From assembly GCA_965262775.1 (NCBI GenBank), contig CBDHFT010000006.1, positions 310,001-374,000 on the forward strand: DNA of 64,000 nucleotides. Direction: 5' to 3'. The stretch comes from JASGCL01 sp965262775 (GTDB lineage: Bacteria; Pseudomonadota; Alphaproteobacteria; JASGCL01). The position numbers and the translations under genes were made by a program. This document shows, piece after piece, positions 15,313 through 24,266 of this stretch; position 1 is the first letter of the stretch; each line of letters opens with the position of its first letter. The notes under the pieces are model-generated. The model made no database searches and was not told where the DNA came from. It was given only the letters and a program-made list of their open reading frames with translations.

Positions 15313-16161
15313 CTATTTTTTGATGTTGTTGGTTTGTTGTAATTTTAAACCGATGTAAACGGCTACCAGGGTAATAAGTATCAGCAAGGTAAAGGTCGCG
15401 TTATAATCAGGCGTTATACCGCGCCGCGCCGCCGAAAATATTTTAACGGGCAGGGTGACACTGTCGGGCCCACCCGTGAAGAAGGTAATGATAAAATCAT
15501 CGAGCGATAGGGTGAAGGCCATCAAAGCGCCAGCAATGATGGCGGGCTTAAGGAAAGGAAGGAGGATATCGCGCAATGCGGCGGCTTCGCTCGCCCCCAA
15601 ATCGCGTGCCGCCAATTCTAACTCGGGGTTAAAACCTGACAGGCGAGAGCGGATAATCATGGTGACAAAGGGGAAAGAAAAAGAAACATGGGCCAAAGTA
15701 ATGGAAGAAAGGCTTAATGGCCAAGGTAGGTCATTGGGCCAGCCAACCCGCGAGAAAAAAACAAGGAAGGCCACACCCATACAAATTTCGGGAATAACCA
15801 GGGGCAAGCCCAGCATGCCATCGGTGATGGGTTTGAATCGAAAATTATAACGCCACATGGCGATGCCCGACATCACCCCCAAGACGGTTGATATCAAGGT
15901 GTTGAAAAAAGCTATGGTCAGCGAATTGACAAACGCGCTCAACAATTCATCGTTGGCAAAGGCAAGCGGATAATTGGTGAGGGTGAAACCTTCCCATTTA
16001 ATATTATAACGGGCCGCATCGTTAAAGCTGAAAATAATAATCCAGACGATGGGGGCGTAAAGAAAAAACACCACCGCCGCCAAGAAAACCCGCATCCAAG
16101 TTCTTTTGGTGTAATCCAGCGGGCCTATAAATTTTTTACTGCTTAAGTTTTTATGGCGCAT
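15313..16161 (-). CDS. potC: Spermidine/putrescine ABC transporter permease PotC
   Basis: A 282-residue permease with six membrane segments. The cytoplasmic EAA loop LAARDLGASEAAALRDILLP, which docks on the ATPase, is followed by the conserved LSLDDFIITFFTGG typical of PotC/PotI. The soluble N-terminal extension of about 25 residues is rich in Lys and Arg. It overlaps nothing but is tightly packed, 3 bp after potB and 9 bp before potA, indicating one transcript. With PotB it forms the heterodimeric channel. Confidence 0.93.
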   Translation of the reverse strand: MRHKNLSSKKFIGPLDYTKRTWMRVFLAAVVFFLYAPIVWIIIFSFNDAARYNIKWEGFTLTNYPLAFANDELLSAFVNSLTIAFFNTLISTVLGVMSGIAMWRYNFRFKPITDGMLGLPLVIPEICMGVAFLVFFSRVGWPNDLPWPLSLSSITLAHVSFSFPFVTMIIRSRLSGFNPELELAARDLGASEAAALRDILLPFLKPAIIAGALMAFTLSLDDFIITFFTGGPDSVTLPVKIFSAARRGITPDYNATFTLLILITLVAVYIGLKLQQTNNIKK

Positions 16162-16164
16162 GAT

Positions 16165-17094
16165 TTAACTTCCCCTTATTTTTTGCTCGCTACGATTTTC
16201 AAGATAACTACGTATAGCCAGGGCACCAAATGTTATATACATCAATAAAAAAGATAAGGCCGCGCCAAACGGCAAATCGTTGGCGCTATGAAATTGTTGT
16301 TCGATGATATTGCCGATTAAAAACCAATTGGGATTACCCAACAAAGTGGGAATATAAAAAGCACCCAGGGCAGGGATAAAAACAAGAATAATGCCTGAGG
16401 TTAATCCACTCGAGGTCATGGGCAGGATGATAGAAAAAAAGGTGCGCAATTGACTGGCACCAAGGTCCAGCGAAGCCTCGATATAACTTTTATCCAAACG
16501 TTCAAGCGAGCTATAGATGGGCAATATCATGAAGGGGATGAAGGAATAAACCACGCCAAGATAAACCGAAAAGCCAGTGTTCATCATTTGGATGGGAACA
16601 TAATCATCCTGTAGCCAGGCAACACCCAACAACGCAAATATTTTTTGTCCCAACAGCCACAGCCAAGACAAAAGGCTGTTGATGGTTCCTTGGTCGCGGA
16701 TAATAGCAATAAGGCCGTAGGTGCGAATGAGAACATTGATCCAAAAAGGTAAAATAACCACCAATAACAACCAGGGTTGCCATTTTTTATCAACGAAGCA
16801 CATGGCAATAGCCACGGGGTAGGCAATGACAACGCATATCAAGGTAGCGATGGCAATAACCAGGAATGATTTGGCAAATATGAGGAGGTAGACAGGTTCA
16901 AAAATACGGGCGTAGTTTGATAATGTCCAAGAAATATCGATGGTGGTGAGGCCCGTTTTTTGCCCAAAGGAATAAACCCATACCATGGCAATGGGCACAA
17001 TAAACAAAGCCACCAACCATACCCAAGGGGGCAGGTTGAGCAACAACATCAACCATTTATTTTTTTCGGTGGGGTTTTTTGTAGCCAGGCTCAT
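16165..17094 (-). CDS. potB: Spermidine/putrescine ABC transporter permease PotB
   Basis: A 309-residue permease with six predicted membrane helices. The EAA loop SYIEASLDLGASQLRTFFSI and the following PALGAFYIPTLLGNP are characteristic of the PotB/PotH subunit, and FWINVLIRTYGLIAIIRD is the conserved periplasmic-helix region. It is separated from potD by 142 bp containing two stem-loops, but from potC by only 3 bp. This spacing suits a transcript in which the binding-protein message is made in excess. Confidence 0.93.
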   Translation of the reverse strand: MSLATKNPTEKNKWLMLLLNLPPWVWLVALFIVPIAMVWVYSFGQKTGLTTIDISWTLSNYARIFEPVYLLIFAKSFLVIAIATLICVVIAYPVAIAMCFVDKKWQPWLLLVVILPFWINVLIRTYGLIAIIRDQGTINSLLSWLWLLGQKIFALLGVAWLQDDYVPIQMMNTGFSVYLGVVYSFIPFMILPIYSSLERLDKSYIEASLDLGASQLRTFFSIILPMTSSGLTSGIILVFIPALGAFYIPTLLGNPNWFLIGNIIEQQFHSANDLPFGAALSFLLMYITFGALAIRSYLENRSEQKIRGS

Positions 17095-17158
17095 AATGGA
17101 TGTTAGGCGAACAATAGAATAAGATGATTAATAGGAATGGATACAATATTAAAGAAAC

Positions 17159-17184
17159 GGTCGGGTAAAAAATTTTACCCGACC
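17159..17184 (-). other. Intercistronic stem-loop between potD and potB
   Basis: GGTCGGGTAAAA and TTTTACCCGACC are perfect 12-bp arms with two bases between. In the minus direction a modest GTTTCTTT follows, so it may be a partial terminator or an mRNA-stabilising hairpin that raises potD output over potBCA. Confidence 0.6.
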
Positions 17185-17201
17185 ATCTCTTTTATGTTGT
17201 T

Positions 17202-17216
17202 AGCTAGAATCTAGCT
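17202..17216 (-). other. Second small palindrome after potD
   Basis: AGCTAGA-A-TCTAGCT is a perfect 15-nt inverted repeat about 20 bp after the potD stop, before the larger hairpin. With no loop to speak of it would fold poorly as RNA; its role is unknown. Confidence 0.35.
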
Positions 17217-17236
17217 TAAAAAAATTTGCTATTTCT

Positions 17237-18320
17237 TTAAGCGGCTTGAACGCGTGTCCAAGCTTCATCCATGGCTCGGGCGTTTTCTTCGCCCAAATAC
17301 AAGGTTGATTCATATTTTTTCCGCACATCGGCCGTGGGCCATAAGATGGTATCTTTTTTATAAGAATCAGGCATCAAATTATAGGCCGCTTCATTCGGTG
17401 TGGAATAACCGATGGTTTCGGTGATGGCTTTGGCAACCTGGGCATCCATTATATAATTAATGAAGGCATGGGCGTTTTCGGGGTGCGGTGCGCCTTTGGG
17501 TATGGCGATGCAGTCTTGAAACCACAAACCACCTTCTTTGGCGAAGGCAAAAGCAACATCCTTGTCGCTTTGGTTAACTTGCCAAATATCACCCGACCAT
17601 TCCAAACATACATCGACGTCTTTGGCCACCAACATGTCTTGCCCTGTGTCAGGGGCGAAGGCGCGGATATTTTTCTTCTGAGCGATGATAAGGTCAGCCG
17701 CTTTGTTGATTTGTTTTTTGTCGGTCATGTTATATTTGTAGCCCAAATATTTGCCAGCATGGCGCAAGGCGGTGGTTGATTCCGATTGCAAAGCAACACG
17801 TTTGGCAAATTTGTCTGAATCAAAAAGCCATTTTAAGGTTGCCATGTTGGTATCCTTGGTAACCGATTTGCGATAACCAATACCCATCGACCCCGTTTGA
17901 TAGGGCAGGCTGTATTTGCGCTTAGGATCAAACTCCGCATCCAAAAATATTTTGAACAGGTTTTTCATGTTGGGCAACTTACCATGGTCAAGCGGCATAA
18001 GCATGTTGGCTTGAATCATACGTTGCACATAATCGCTGGTGGGAACAATGACATCATAGCCTTGGTTGCCTTCGCGCAATTTTCCAAACAATTCGTCGTT
18101 GTCGCTAAACAAACTCATTTTAACTTTTATACCCGTCGTTTTGTTAAAATCGGCCAAGGTGGTCTTGCCGATGTAGGTATCCCAGTTGAAGAAATTAAGT
18201 TTTTTTTTCTTCGGCGGCGAAAGACTTTTGGAAGCCCTCCAGCTTGAAAGCAATACCCGCCACAGCACCCGAGCCTAAAACCCCAAGTGCTGAACGGCGA
18301 TTTAATTTTTTTTGCATCAT
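17237..18320 (-). CDS. potD: Spermidine/putrescine-binding periplasmic protein, frameshifted in an A9 run near the N-terminus
   Basis: The mature binding protein (FFNWDTYIGKTTLADFNKTT..., with FSDNDELFGKLREGNQGYDV and QTGSMGIGYRK) is intact and typical of PotD/PotF. Its natural start, ATG at 18320, encodes a signal peptide with a twin-arginine-like NRRSALGVLGSG and a cleavage region SFAAEE, but this frame meets a stop just after nine A residues (coding strand; 18200-18208). Removing one A joins signal and mature parts into a 360-residue protein. The GTG start at 18268 that keeps the long frame open gives a nonsense N-terminus. Either the assembly has an extra base, the gene is recently broken, or polymerase slippage restores it. 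First gene of the operon. Confidence 0.8.
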
Positions 18321-18424
18321 TTTTTCTTTCTTTGTTGATAATGTTATTTTTTTATGCCTTTTACGGCGCCTTCATTCTACTCTCTTTTTATTATCTGTAA
18401 AGCGACTTTTTGTCTTTCTGCTAT

Positions 18425-18453
18425 TTTATATTACTTTTATAATATTAATTCAA
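18425..18453 (-). promoter_or_regulatory. pot operon promoter
   Basis: TTGAAT (18448-18453) and TATAAA (18425-18430) are 17 bp apart on the minus strand, giving a leader of about 100 nt before the true potD ATG at 18320. Confidence 0.55.
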
Positions 18454-18514
18454 CTTTAAATATAATTTATACCAGGTCGCGCTTGACGGTATTCATGCTT
18501 TTTTATGGTTTTTA

Positions 18515-19639
18515 TCATTCCAATGGCAATTGGTCTTCGATAATAATTTGCTTTTTGGGTTTAATTTTTAAGTAATCATAACCTTCCTTACCCAAAACGC
18601 GGCCACGGCTGGTGCGAATCACGAAGCCTTTTTGAATCAAAAATGGTTCCACCACCTCTTCCAATATATCTTTTTCATTGCCCAAGGCCGCCGATAGGTT
18701 ATCAATCCCCGTTGGCCCACCATCGTAAAGTTCGGCTAGGCATTTTAAATATTTGCGGTCAAGGTCATCGAGCCCCAAACCATCGATGGATAGGTTATCC
18801 ATGGCCTTGATAACCATGTCTTGATTAATAACAGCCAGGTTGTTGATGACACCATGGTCGCGCACACGGCGGGTTAACCGCCCCGCGACGCGTGGGGTGC
18901 CGCGACTTCGTTTGGCAATTTCTTGCGCCCCCTGATCGCCCAACTTGATATTAAAAATATTGGTTTGCCGGGTGACGATGGCCGCCAATTCATTTTCATT
19001 ATAAAAATCAAGGTGAAGGGATAAACCGAATCGGTCGCGCAGCGGTTTGGCAATCAACCCCGCGCGCGTGGTGGCGGCGATAAGGGTGAAGGGTTTAAGG
19101 TTGATGCGCACCGATTTTGCCGATGGCCCTTCGCCAATTAAAATATCAATTTGAAAATCCTCCATCGCCGAATATAAAATTTCTTCGACCGAGGGGTTAA
19201 GACGGTGAATTTCGTCAATGAACAAAACATCATTTTCTTGCAACGCGGTTAAGATAGCGGCGATGTCACCCGCGCGGGTGAGGACGGGCCCCGCGGTGGC
19301 GCGGAAATTGACGCCAAGTTCATAAGCAACTATCTGTGCCAGGGTTGTTTTGCCAAGCCCGGGCGGACCAAAGAATAATAAATGATCCATGGCGGCACCG
19401 CGTTGTTTGGCCGACAGGATAGCCATGGACAGGTTTTTTTTTAATTGCTCTTGCCCCACAAAATTTTCTAGGCTTTTTGGCCTGATGCTTGGCGCGTCAT
19501 CGCTGGTGCTAGGGTGGGGGTGGGGCATGTTATTTTTCACGTTATTTTTTTCGGCGGCACGCCCTGGCTGGTCGTTGTCATCGTCGGCAATTTTTTGCGC
19601 GGCGTCGATGATGCGGTGGATGTTGCGGGGATTGTCCAT
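18515..19639 (-). CDS. ruvB: Holliday junction branch migration ATPase RuvB
   Basis: RuvB is the hexameric motor that, with RuvA, drives branch migration of Holliday junctions. The protein has SIRPKSLENFVGQEQLKKNL, Walker A GPPGLGKTT (91-99), Walker B VLFIDEIHRLN, sensor LIAATTRAGL and the C-terminal winged-helix GGPTGIDNLSAALG. At 374 residues it carries an N-terminal extension of about 40-50 polar residues; the ATG at residue 38 (MPHPHPSTSDD) is an alternative start closer to family length. ruvC and ruvA, which usually sit just upstream, are absent here. It is divergent from tmk. Confidence 0.96.
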   Translation of the reverse strand: MDNPRNIHRIIDAAQKIADDDNDQPGRAAEKNNVKNNMPHPHPSTSDDAPSIRPKSLENFVGQEQLKKNLSMAILSAKQRGAAMDHLLFFGPPGLGKTTLAQIVAYELGVNFRATAGPVLTRAGDIAAILTALQENDVLFIDEIHRLNPSVEEILYSAMEDFQIDILIGEGPSAKSVRINLKPFTLIAATTRAGLIAKPLRDRFGLSLHLDFYNENELAAIVTRQTNIFNIKLGDQGAQEIAKRSRGTPRVAGRLTRRVRDHGVINNLAVINQDMVIKAMDNLSIDGLGLDDLDRKYLKCLAELYDGGPTGIDNLSAALGNEKDILEEVVEPFLIQKGFVIRTSRGRVLGKEGYDYLKIKPKKQIIIEDQLPLE

Positions 19640-19673
19640 GACAATATTTATGACAGGATTCTAACAGGGTATT

Positions 19674-19695
19674 GTCATGCCAGCCACGGCATGAC
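19674..19695. repeat. Inverted repeat in the ruvB-tmk intergenic region
   Basis: GTCATGCC-AGCCAC-GGCATGAC has perfect 8-bp arms with a 6-nt loop. It lies 35 bp upstream of ruvB. It resembles short intergenic palindromes dispersed in some bacterial genomes; no other copy was noticed here. Confidence 0.5.
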
Positions 19696-19786
19696 GGGTG
19701 ATTAACGGTGGATTATATTTATGGGATAGGACATTTGTTGCTTTACTTCTAGCTTGATTCTGTCTATTTTTTCAACCAAGTAAAAA

Positions 19787-20485
19787 ATGGCAAACGGATT
19801 ATTTATTGTTTTTGAGGGAATAGATGGCTCGGGTAAAACCAGTCAAGCCAAAAAATTACAGCAATTCATGGCGGCGGCGGGGCGTGAAGTTATCATGACC
19901 GAGGAGCCGCGCAAAAAATCTTTGGGACAATGGGTAAGGCAGAAATTACTGCATACCCGCCATTCATCGGAAGATAACCAGGAAGCGGGCGGCGATAAGG
20001 CTTATCCGTCATCCCCCAGCGGCGAATGGCAAAAAGAAATAGATGATTTAACCATGGTTTATATGTTGTTGGCGGCGCGCGCCGAACATGTGGCCGATGT
20101 TATTTTGCCCGCCCTGGCCGCGGGCAAGGTGGTGATTTGCGACCGATTTTCCCATTCAACCTTGGCTTACCAAGGTTATGGCGCGGGGGTTGATATTGAA
20201 TTGATAGAAAAATTAAGCCAGCCGATTAGCGCGATGGTAAAACCCGACAGGGTTTTTTTGATTGATATCGCGCCGCAAGCCGCGCGATTACGGCTTGAAA
20301 TGGGGCGCGAAGGCAAAGACACCATGGAAGAAAAACCCATCGAGTTTTTTGAAAAAGTAAGGTTGGGTTTTTTAACTATTGCCAGGGACAACCCATCTTT
20401 GGTAAAAATTATCGATGGCCTTGATAAGGAAGAAGTGGTGGCAGCAGCCATAGAAAAAAATATTCAACCATTATTAAAAAACTAA
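19787..20485 (+). CDS. tmk: Thymidylate kinase
   Basis: Phosphorylates dTMP to dTDP for DNA synthesis. The 232-residue protein has the P-loop FEGIDGSGKTSQAKKL (about 8-23), the DR motif CDRFSHSTLAYQGYG and the LID-region arginines RLRLEMGREGKD. Between the TEEP motif and the LTMVYMLLAARAEH helix lies an insert of about 30 polar residues (HSSEDNQEAGGDKAYPSSPS) absent from most homologues. It is immediately followed by holB, with two bases between, a pairing typical of bacteria. The SD before the ATG is weak. Confidence 0.95.
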   Translation: MANGLFIVFEGIDGSGKTSQAKKLQQFMAAAGREVIMTEEPRKKSLGQWVRQKLLHTRHSSEDNQEAGGDKAYPSSPSGEWQKEIDDLTMVYMLLAARAEHVADVILPALAAGKVVICDRFSHSTLAYQGYGAGVDIELIEKLSQPISAMVKPDRVFLIDIAPQAARLRLEMGREGKDTMEEKPIEFFEKVRLGFLTIARDNPSLVKIIDGLDKEEVVAAAIEKNIQPLLKN

Positions 20486-20487
20486 TC

Positions 20488-21840
20488 ATGAAAGAACGTT
20501 ATTCTTCCCCAACCCAGCCGCTACCTCATCCTTTGTTGGTAAAAAAAATTATTGGTCATGATGCAGCCTTAAAAATATTGACCGATGGATTATTGGCGGG
20601 CCAGCCCAAACATCACGCCTGGTTATTAACGGGGCCACAGGGGGTGGGGAAGGCAACATTGGCTTATCACATCATCGTTAAACTTTTGTCGCGTGGCGCG
20701 CGGCAGGATGGGGTGATGATGATGGCGCCCAAAGAAAATATTACGGAGTCAGCGAGCGATGGTAAAAAAGCGATCGGCTTATTTGCCGAGGAAGATTTGT
20801 TTGCTGGCGGATTAGATTTGGGAGAAATGCCCGCTAAGCCCGCCGCTAATATTCCCGCTGGGGCAGCAAGTCAAAATGCAGGGGCAATACCAGCGGATAA
20901 TTCGACAGGTATGGCGGCTGGGGGTGCAGGTAATATTAACCGAACAAATGAAGAAGAGGTTATCAAGCAATTGCGCGATGTATCGCACCCGCATTTTTTG
21001 CTGTTGGATAAAAATATCGATACAGCCGAAGAAAAAGGCGAAGGGGATGAGGCGGACAATAAAGCAAGCCCCCGCACAAAAAAAAATCAAATCACCGTTG
21101 CCATGGCGCGTAAAATTTCTGCCTTTTTTTCTTTTCATGGGTTTGATAAAAATTTACCGCGCGTGGTGTTGATAGACGGCGCGGAAGACATGACGCCCGC
21201 CGCCGCCAACGCGTTGCTCAAAAATTTGGAAGAGCCGCCCCCCAATAGTATTTTTTTTCTTATCAGCCATCGCCCAGGGTTGTTGCCCGCGACCATCCGT
21301 TCGCGTTGTTTTATGTTGCCGATAAGTCGCATGGCCGACGATAAATTATCGCATTTATTAGCGCAATTGGTGCCGACGATTCAGCCAGTTGAAAACGACG
21401 CCCTGACCGCGCTGGCGGGTGGGCGATTGGGGCGGGCGATAGAGCTTTACCAGGAAGCGGGGCTTAATATTTATCGTGATTGGTTGGATTTTTTTCTTAA
21501 CCCGCAAAAAGAATGGGCCGATAGAAAGAAAAAAATCATAACAACTTTGCTAGCCCAAGAACGTCCCGCACGCGCCCAATTGTTTTTGTCTTTGGTCGAG
21601 GATTTTTTCTTGCGGATGGCGCATTACATTCATAAAACCACCAAAAATTATTCATTTAGCGACGAAGAAAAAGTTTTTCAGCTATTTTTATCGCGCCAAG
21701 ATATCGCCAAATGGTTGGATTTTTGGCAAACACAAAAAGAATTTTTTCAACTTGGTTTTGCACCAAAAAATCTTAACCGCGATTATTTGGTAACGCAATT
21801 ATTAGACGAAACAAGCGAACTTCTATTGCTACGGCGATAA
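20488..21840 (+). CDS. holB: DNA polymerase III delta' subunit
   Basis: The delta' subunit of the clamp loader. Residues 20-65 hold the AAA+ fold with GPQGVGKATLAYHI; later come RVVLIDGAEDMTPAAANALL and the SRC-containing LPATIRSRCFMLPISRM, the hallmark of delta' and gamma/tau. At 450 residues it is longer than many homologues because of a low-complexity insert of about 70-100 residues (roughly 75-165, rich in Ala, Gly, Asn) after the first ATPase helices. The four zinc-binding cysteines of gamma/tau are absent. It follows tmk by 2 bp and precedes metG by 23 bp. Confidence 0.92.
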   Translation: MKERYSSPTQPLPHPLLVKKIIGHDAALKILTDGLLAGQPKHHAWLLTGPQGVGKATLAYHIIVKLLSRGARQDGVMMMAPKENITESASDGKKAIGLFAEEDLFAGGLDLGEMPAKPAANIPAGAASQNAGAIPADNSTGMAAGGAGNINRTNEEEVIKQLRDVSHPHFLLLDKNIDTAEEKGEGDEADNKASPRTKKNQITVAMARKISAFFSFHGFDKNLPRVVLIDGAEDMTPAAANALLKNLEEPPPNSIFFLISHRPGLLPATIRSRCFMLPISRMADDKLSHLLAQLVPTIQPVENDALTALAGGRLGRAIELYQEAGLNIYRDWLDFFLNPQKEWADRKKKIITTLLAQERPARAQLFLSLVEDFFLRMAHYIHKTTKNYSFSDEEKVFQLFLSRQDIAKWLDFWQTQKEFFQLGFAPKNLNRDYLVTQLLDETSELLLLRR

Positions 21841-21863
21841 TTTTTGTTTAAGGTTGAGGACAC

Positions 21864-23378
21864 ATGACAAAATTTTATCTTACCACGCCTATCTATTACG
21901 TGAATGACAAACCGCATATTGGTCATGCCTACACCAGTTTGGCGGCCGATGTTGTGGCGCGGTATCATCGATTAAAGGGCGATGATGTTTTTTTCCTAAC
22001 GGGCACCGATGAGCATGGGCAAAAGGTTGAACGGGCGGCGGCGGCGAAGGGGATAGAGCCCCAGGTTTTTACCGACCAGGTTTCTCAAAATTTTAGGGAT
22101 TTGCTGGTGGCAATGAATTACAGCCCCAACAATTTTATTCGCACCACCGAAGACCGCCATAAAAAATGTTGCCAGTTATTATGGCGACAATTGGAAAAGG
22201 CAGGATTTATTTACAAAGGTTATTACGAAGGATACTACGCCATAAGGGACGAAGCCTATTACCAAGAATCCGAATTAACCAAAACCCAGGATGGCAAATA
22301 TATTGCGGCGAGCGGCGCCGAGGCGGTGTGGGTGAAGGAAGAAAGTTATTTTTTTAAATTGTCGGCATTCCAAGAAAAATTGTTGGATCATTACGAACGG
22401 CACCCCGAATTCATTGCGCCAAAAATTCGCGCCAACGAAGTGATTAGTTTTGTGCGCGGCGGGTTGAAGGATTTATCGATATCGCGCAAAAATTTTTCGT
22501 GGGGCGTGGCGGTGCCCGATGACGCGGCGCATGTTATGTATGTGTGGATTGACGCCCTGACCAATTATTTAACCGCCATTGGTTATGGCACGGACGATGC
22601 ACAATGTAATAAATTTTGGCCATGCGATTTGCATTTGGTGGGTAAAGATATTTTGCGTTTTCATGCGGTTTATTGGCCCGCCATGTTGATGGCCGCGGGG
22701 TTGGCCATGCCCAAAAAAATATTCGCCCATGGTTGGTGGATGAACGATGGACAAAAAATGTCAAAATCGCTTGGCAATGTTATCGACCCCAATGATTTAA
22801 TAAAAAAATTTGGTTGTGACCAAACGCGATATTTTTTATTGCGCCAGGTGCCGTTTGGCGACGATGGCGATTTTTCAGAAACAATGATGAAGGATCGTTG
22901 CAACCATGATTTGGCAAATGATTTGGGTAATTTGGCGCAACGCACCCTGTCGTTGGTGCAAAAACATTTGGGCGGAAATTTTCCCCAAAAAAATAATCCG
23001 CCAAGCGATGAAGCAAAGAAATTATTGGATTTAACAAAAAATCTATTGCCCACCGTGGAAAAACATTTGGACAATTTGGCTTTTCATCGGGCGTTGGAAT
23101 CGATTTGGGCGGTGATTGGCGAAGCCAATCGCTTCATTGATAAGGCGGCACCATGGAGCCTGGCCAAGACCGACAAGGCCGCGATGGAAGATGTTTTGTG
23201 GTTGTTGTTGACGATATTAAAGGACGTGGCAATTATTTTGCAATGTTTTATGCCCGATACGATGAAAAAATTATTGCAACAACTTGGGGTTGATGATACA
23301 ACCATAAAATCATGGGGTAAGGAATATGTTTCCCAAAAAACATTGCCCGCCCCGACGGCTATTTTCCCTAGATTGTAG
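21864..23378 (+). CDS. metG: Methionyl-tRNA synthetase
   Basis: Charges tRNA-Met. The 504-residue class I synthetase has the HIGH motif in VNDKPHIGHAYTSLAADV, TGTDEHGQKVERAA, and the KMSKS loop in NDGQKMSKSLGNVIDPND. It is the short form without the C-terminal EMAPII-like tRNA-binding domain, and I see no zinc-knuckle cysteine cluster in the connective peptide, as in many alphaproteobacterial MetG enzymes. A good SD (GAGGA) precedes the ATG. It belongs to the tmk-holB-metG-tatD run, with a methyltransferase gene inserted before tatD. Confidence 0.97.
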   Translation: MTKFYLTTPIYYVNDKPHIGHAYTSLAADVVARYHRLKGDDVFFLTGTDEHGQKVERAAAAKGIEPQVFTDQVSQNFRDLLVAMNYSPNNFIRTTEDRHKKCCQLLWRQLEKAGFIYKGYYEGYYAIRDEAYYQESELTKTQDGKYIAASGAEAVWVKEESYFFKLSAFQEKLLDHYERHPEFIAPKIRANEVISFVRGGLKDLSISRKNFSWGVAVPDDAAHVMYVWIDALTNYLTAIGYGTDDAQCNKFWPCDLHLVGKDILRFHAVYWPAMLMAAGLAMPKKIFAHGWWMNDGQKMSKSLGNVIDPNDLIKKFGCDQTRYFLLRQVPFGDDGDFSETMMKDRCNHDLANDLGNLAQRTLSLVQKHLGGNFPQKNNPPSDEAKKLLDLTKNLLPTVEKHLDNLAFHRALESIWAVIGEANRFIDKAAPWSLAKTDKAAMEDVLWLLLTILKDVAIILQCFMPDTMKKLLQQLGVDDTTIKSWGKEYVSQKTLPAPTAIFPRL

Positions 23379-23411
23379 CCAAGCTATTTAATAAATGAAA
23401 GAAGTTACATA

Positions 23412-24263
23412 ATGGAACAACCTCAGCAACAATATACACTTGATGGTCAATCGGTGCATTTGATTTATAAATTAATGACGCAGGTCATGCCAACCTTTAC
23501 CATTGCGGCGGAGGGGCAAAATATCCTTGATTTGATAATCAACAGTATGTCGCACACCCAAAACCATGTGGGGGTGCTGTTGGATATTATGAAGATGACG
23601 GGTAAAAAAATTGTTGAGATTGTTCCTGATGACGATGTTATCAAAAAGCATGATTTGACCAATGAAATTGAAAATCTAAAAAATTTGTTTAACCATTATA
23701 AAAGCGATAAACATTTTCTTAACGAATATGAAAAAGTCTATAGTTATGTATTTAATGTTTTGCAGAAAAAAAACGATATAAAAAAAGTTTTAGAAATTGG
23801 CTTGGGCACAAGAAACAAACAAGTGCCAGGCAACATGACATGGAATAATTTTAGCGAGTGTGGCGGTTCTATCAGGTCATGGCGCGATTATTTACCCACC
23901 ACACAAATATATGGTTGTGATGTTGATAGAACGGCTTTGTTCCAAGAAGAAAGAATAAAAACATATTTCGTCGACCAGCTATCGCCAAAAACTTTTGATG
24001 ACCTGTTGGTTGAAACGGGTGGAGAATTTGATGTCATTATTGATGATGGGTTGCATTATGTGCATGCCAATTTGAACAGCTTTGCTTTTGCCTTGCGGGC
24101 ATTAAAAGCAGGGGGCGTTTTTGTGTTGGAGGATGTTGATATTATGTATAGCAAAGAAAATCATCTTTTTTGGCAAATGGTTGGCGGGTTGTTGCCCAGC
24201 CATTACCATTATGAAATTATCAAATGCAAAATGGCACATGTTGTTATTTTTCAAAAGAAATAA
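23412..24263 (+). CDS. Class I SAM-dependent methyltransferase, function unknown
   Basis: A 283-residue protein. The SAM-binding core starts at about residue 122 with KVLEIGLGTRN (motif I), then GSIRSWRDYLPTTQIYGCDV (acidic motif II), FDVIIDDGLHYVHANL and ALKAGGVFVLEDV. The pattern resembles sugar or small-molecule O-methyltransferases of the MycE/rhamnosyl O-methyltransferase type, in which the IDDG and His residues help bind a metal; that specificity is inference. The N-terminal 100 residues match no family I recognise. It sits between metG and tatD, usually adjacent genes, 33 bp and 3 bp from them, so it looks inserted into a conserved operon. The substrate could be a surface glycan. Confidence 0.7.
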   Translation: MEQPQQQYTLDGQSVHLIYKLMTQVMPTFTIAAEGQNILDLIINSMSHTQNHVGVLLDIMKMTGKKIVEIVPDDDVIKKHDLTNEIENLKNLFNHYKSDKHFLNEYEKVYSYVFNVLQKKNDIKKVLEIGLGTRNKQVPGNMTWNNFSECGGSIRSWRDYLPTTQIYGCDVDRTALFQEERIKTYFVDQLSPKTFDDLLVETGGEFDVIIDDGLHYVHANLNSFAFALRALKAGGVFVLEDVDIMYSKENHLFWQMVGGLLPSHYHYEIIKCKMAHVVIFQKK

Positions 24264-24266
24264 TTC

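Noticed and set aside
18237..18268. GTG start at 18268 as the true potD start
   Set aside because: It gives no signal peptide, whereas the other frame from 18320 encodes a clear one that joins the mature part if one A is removed.
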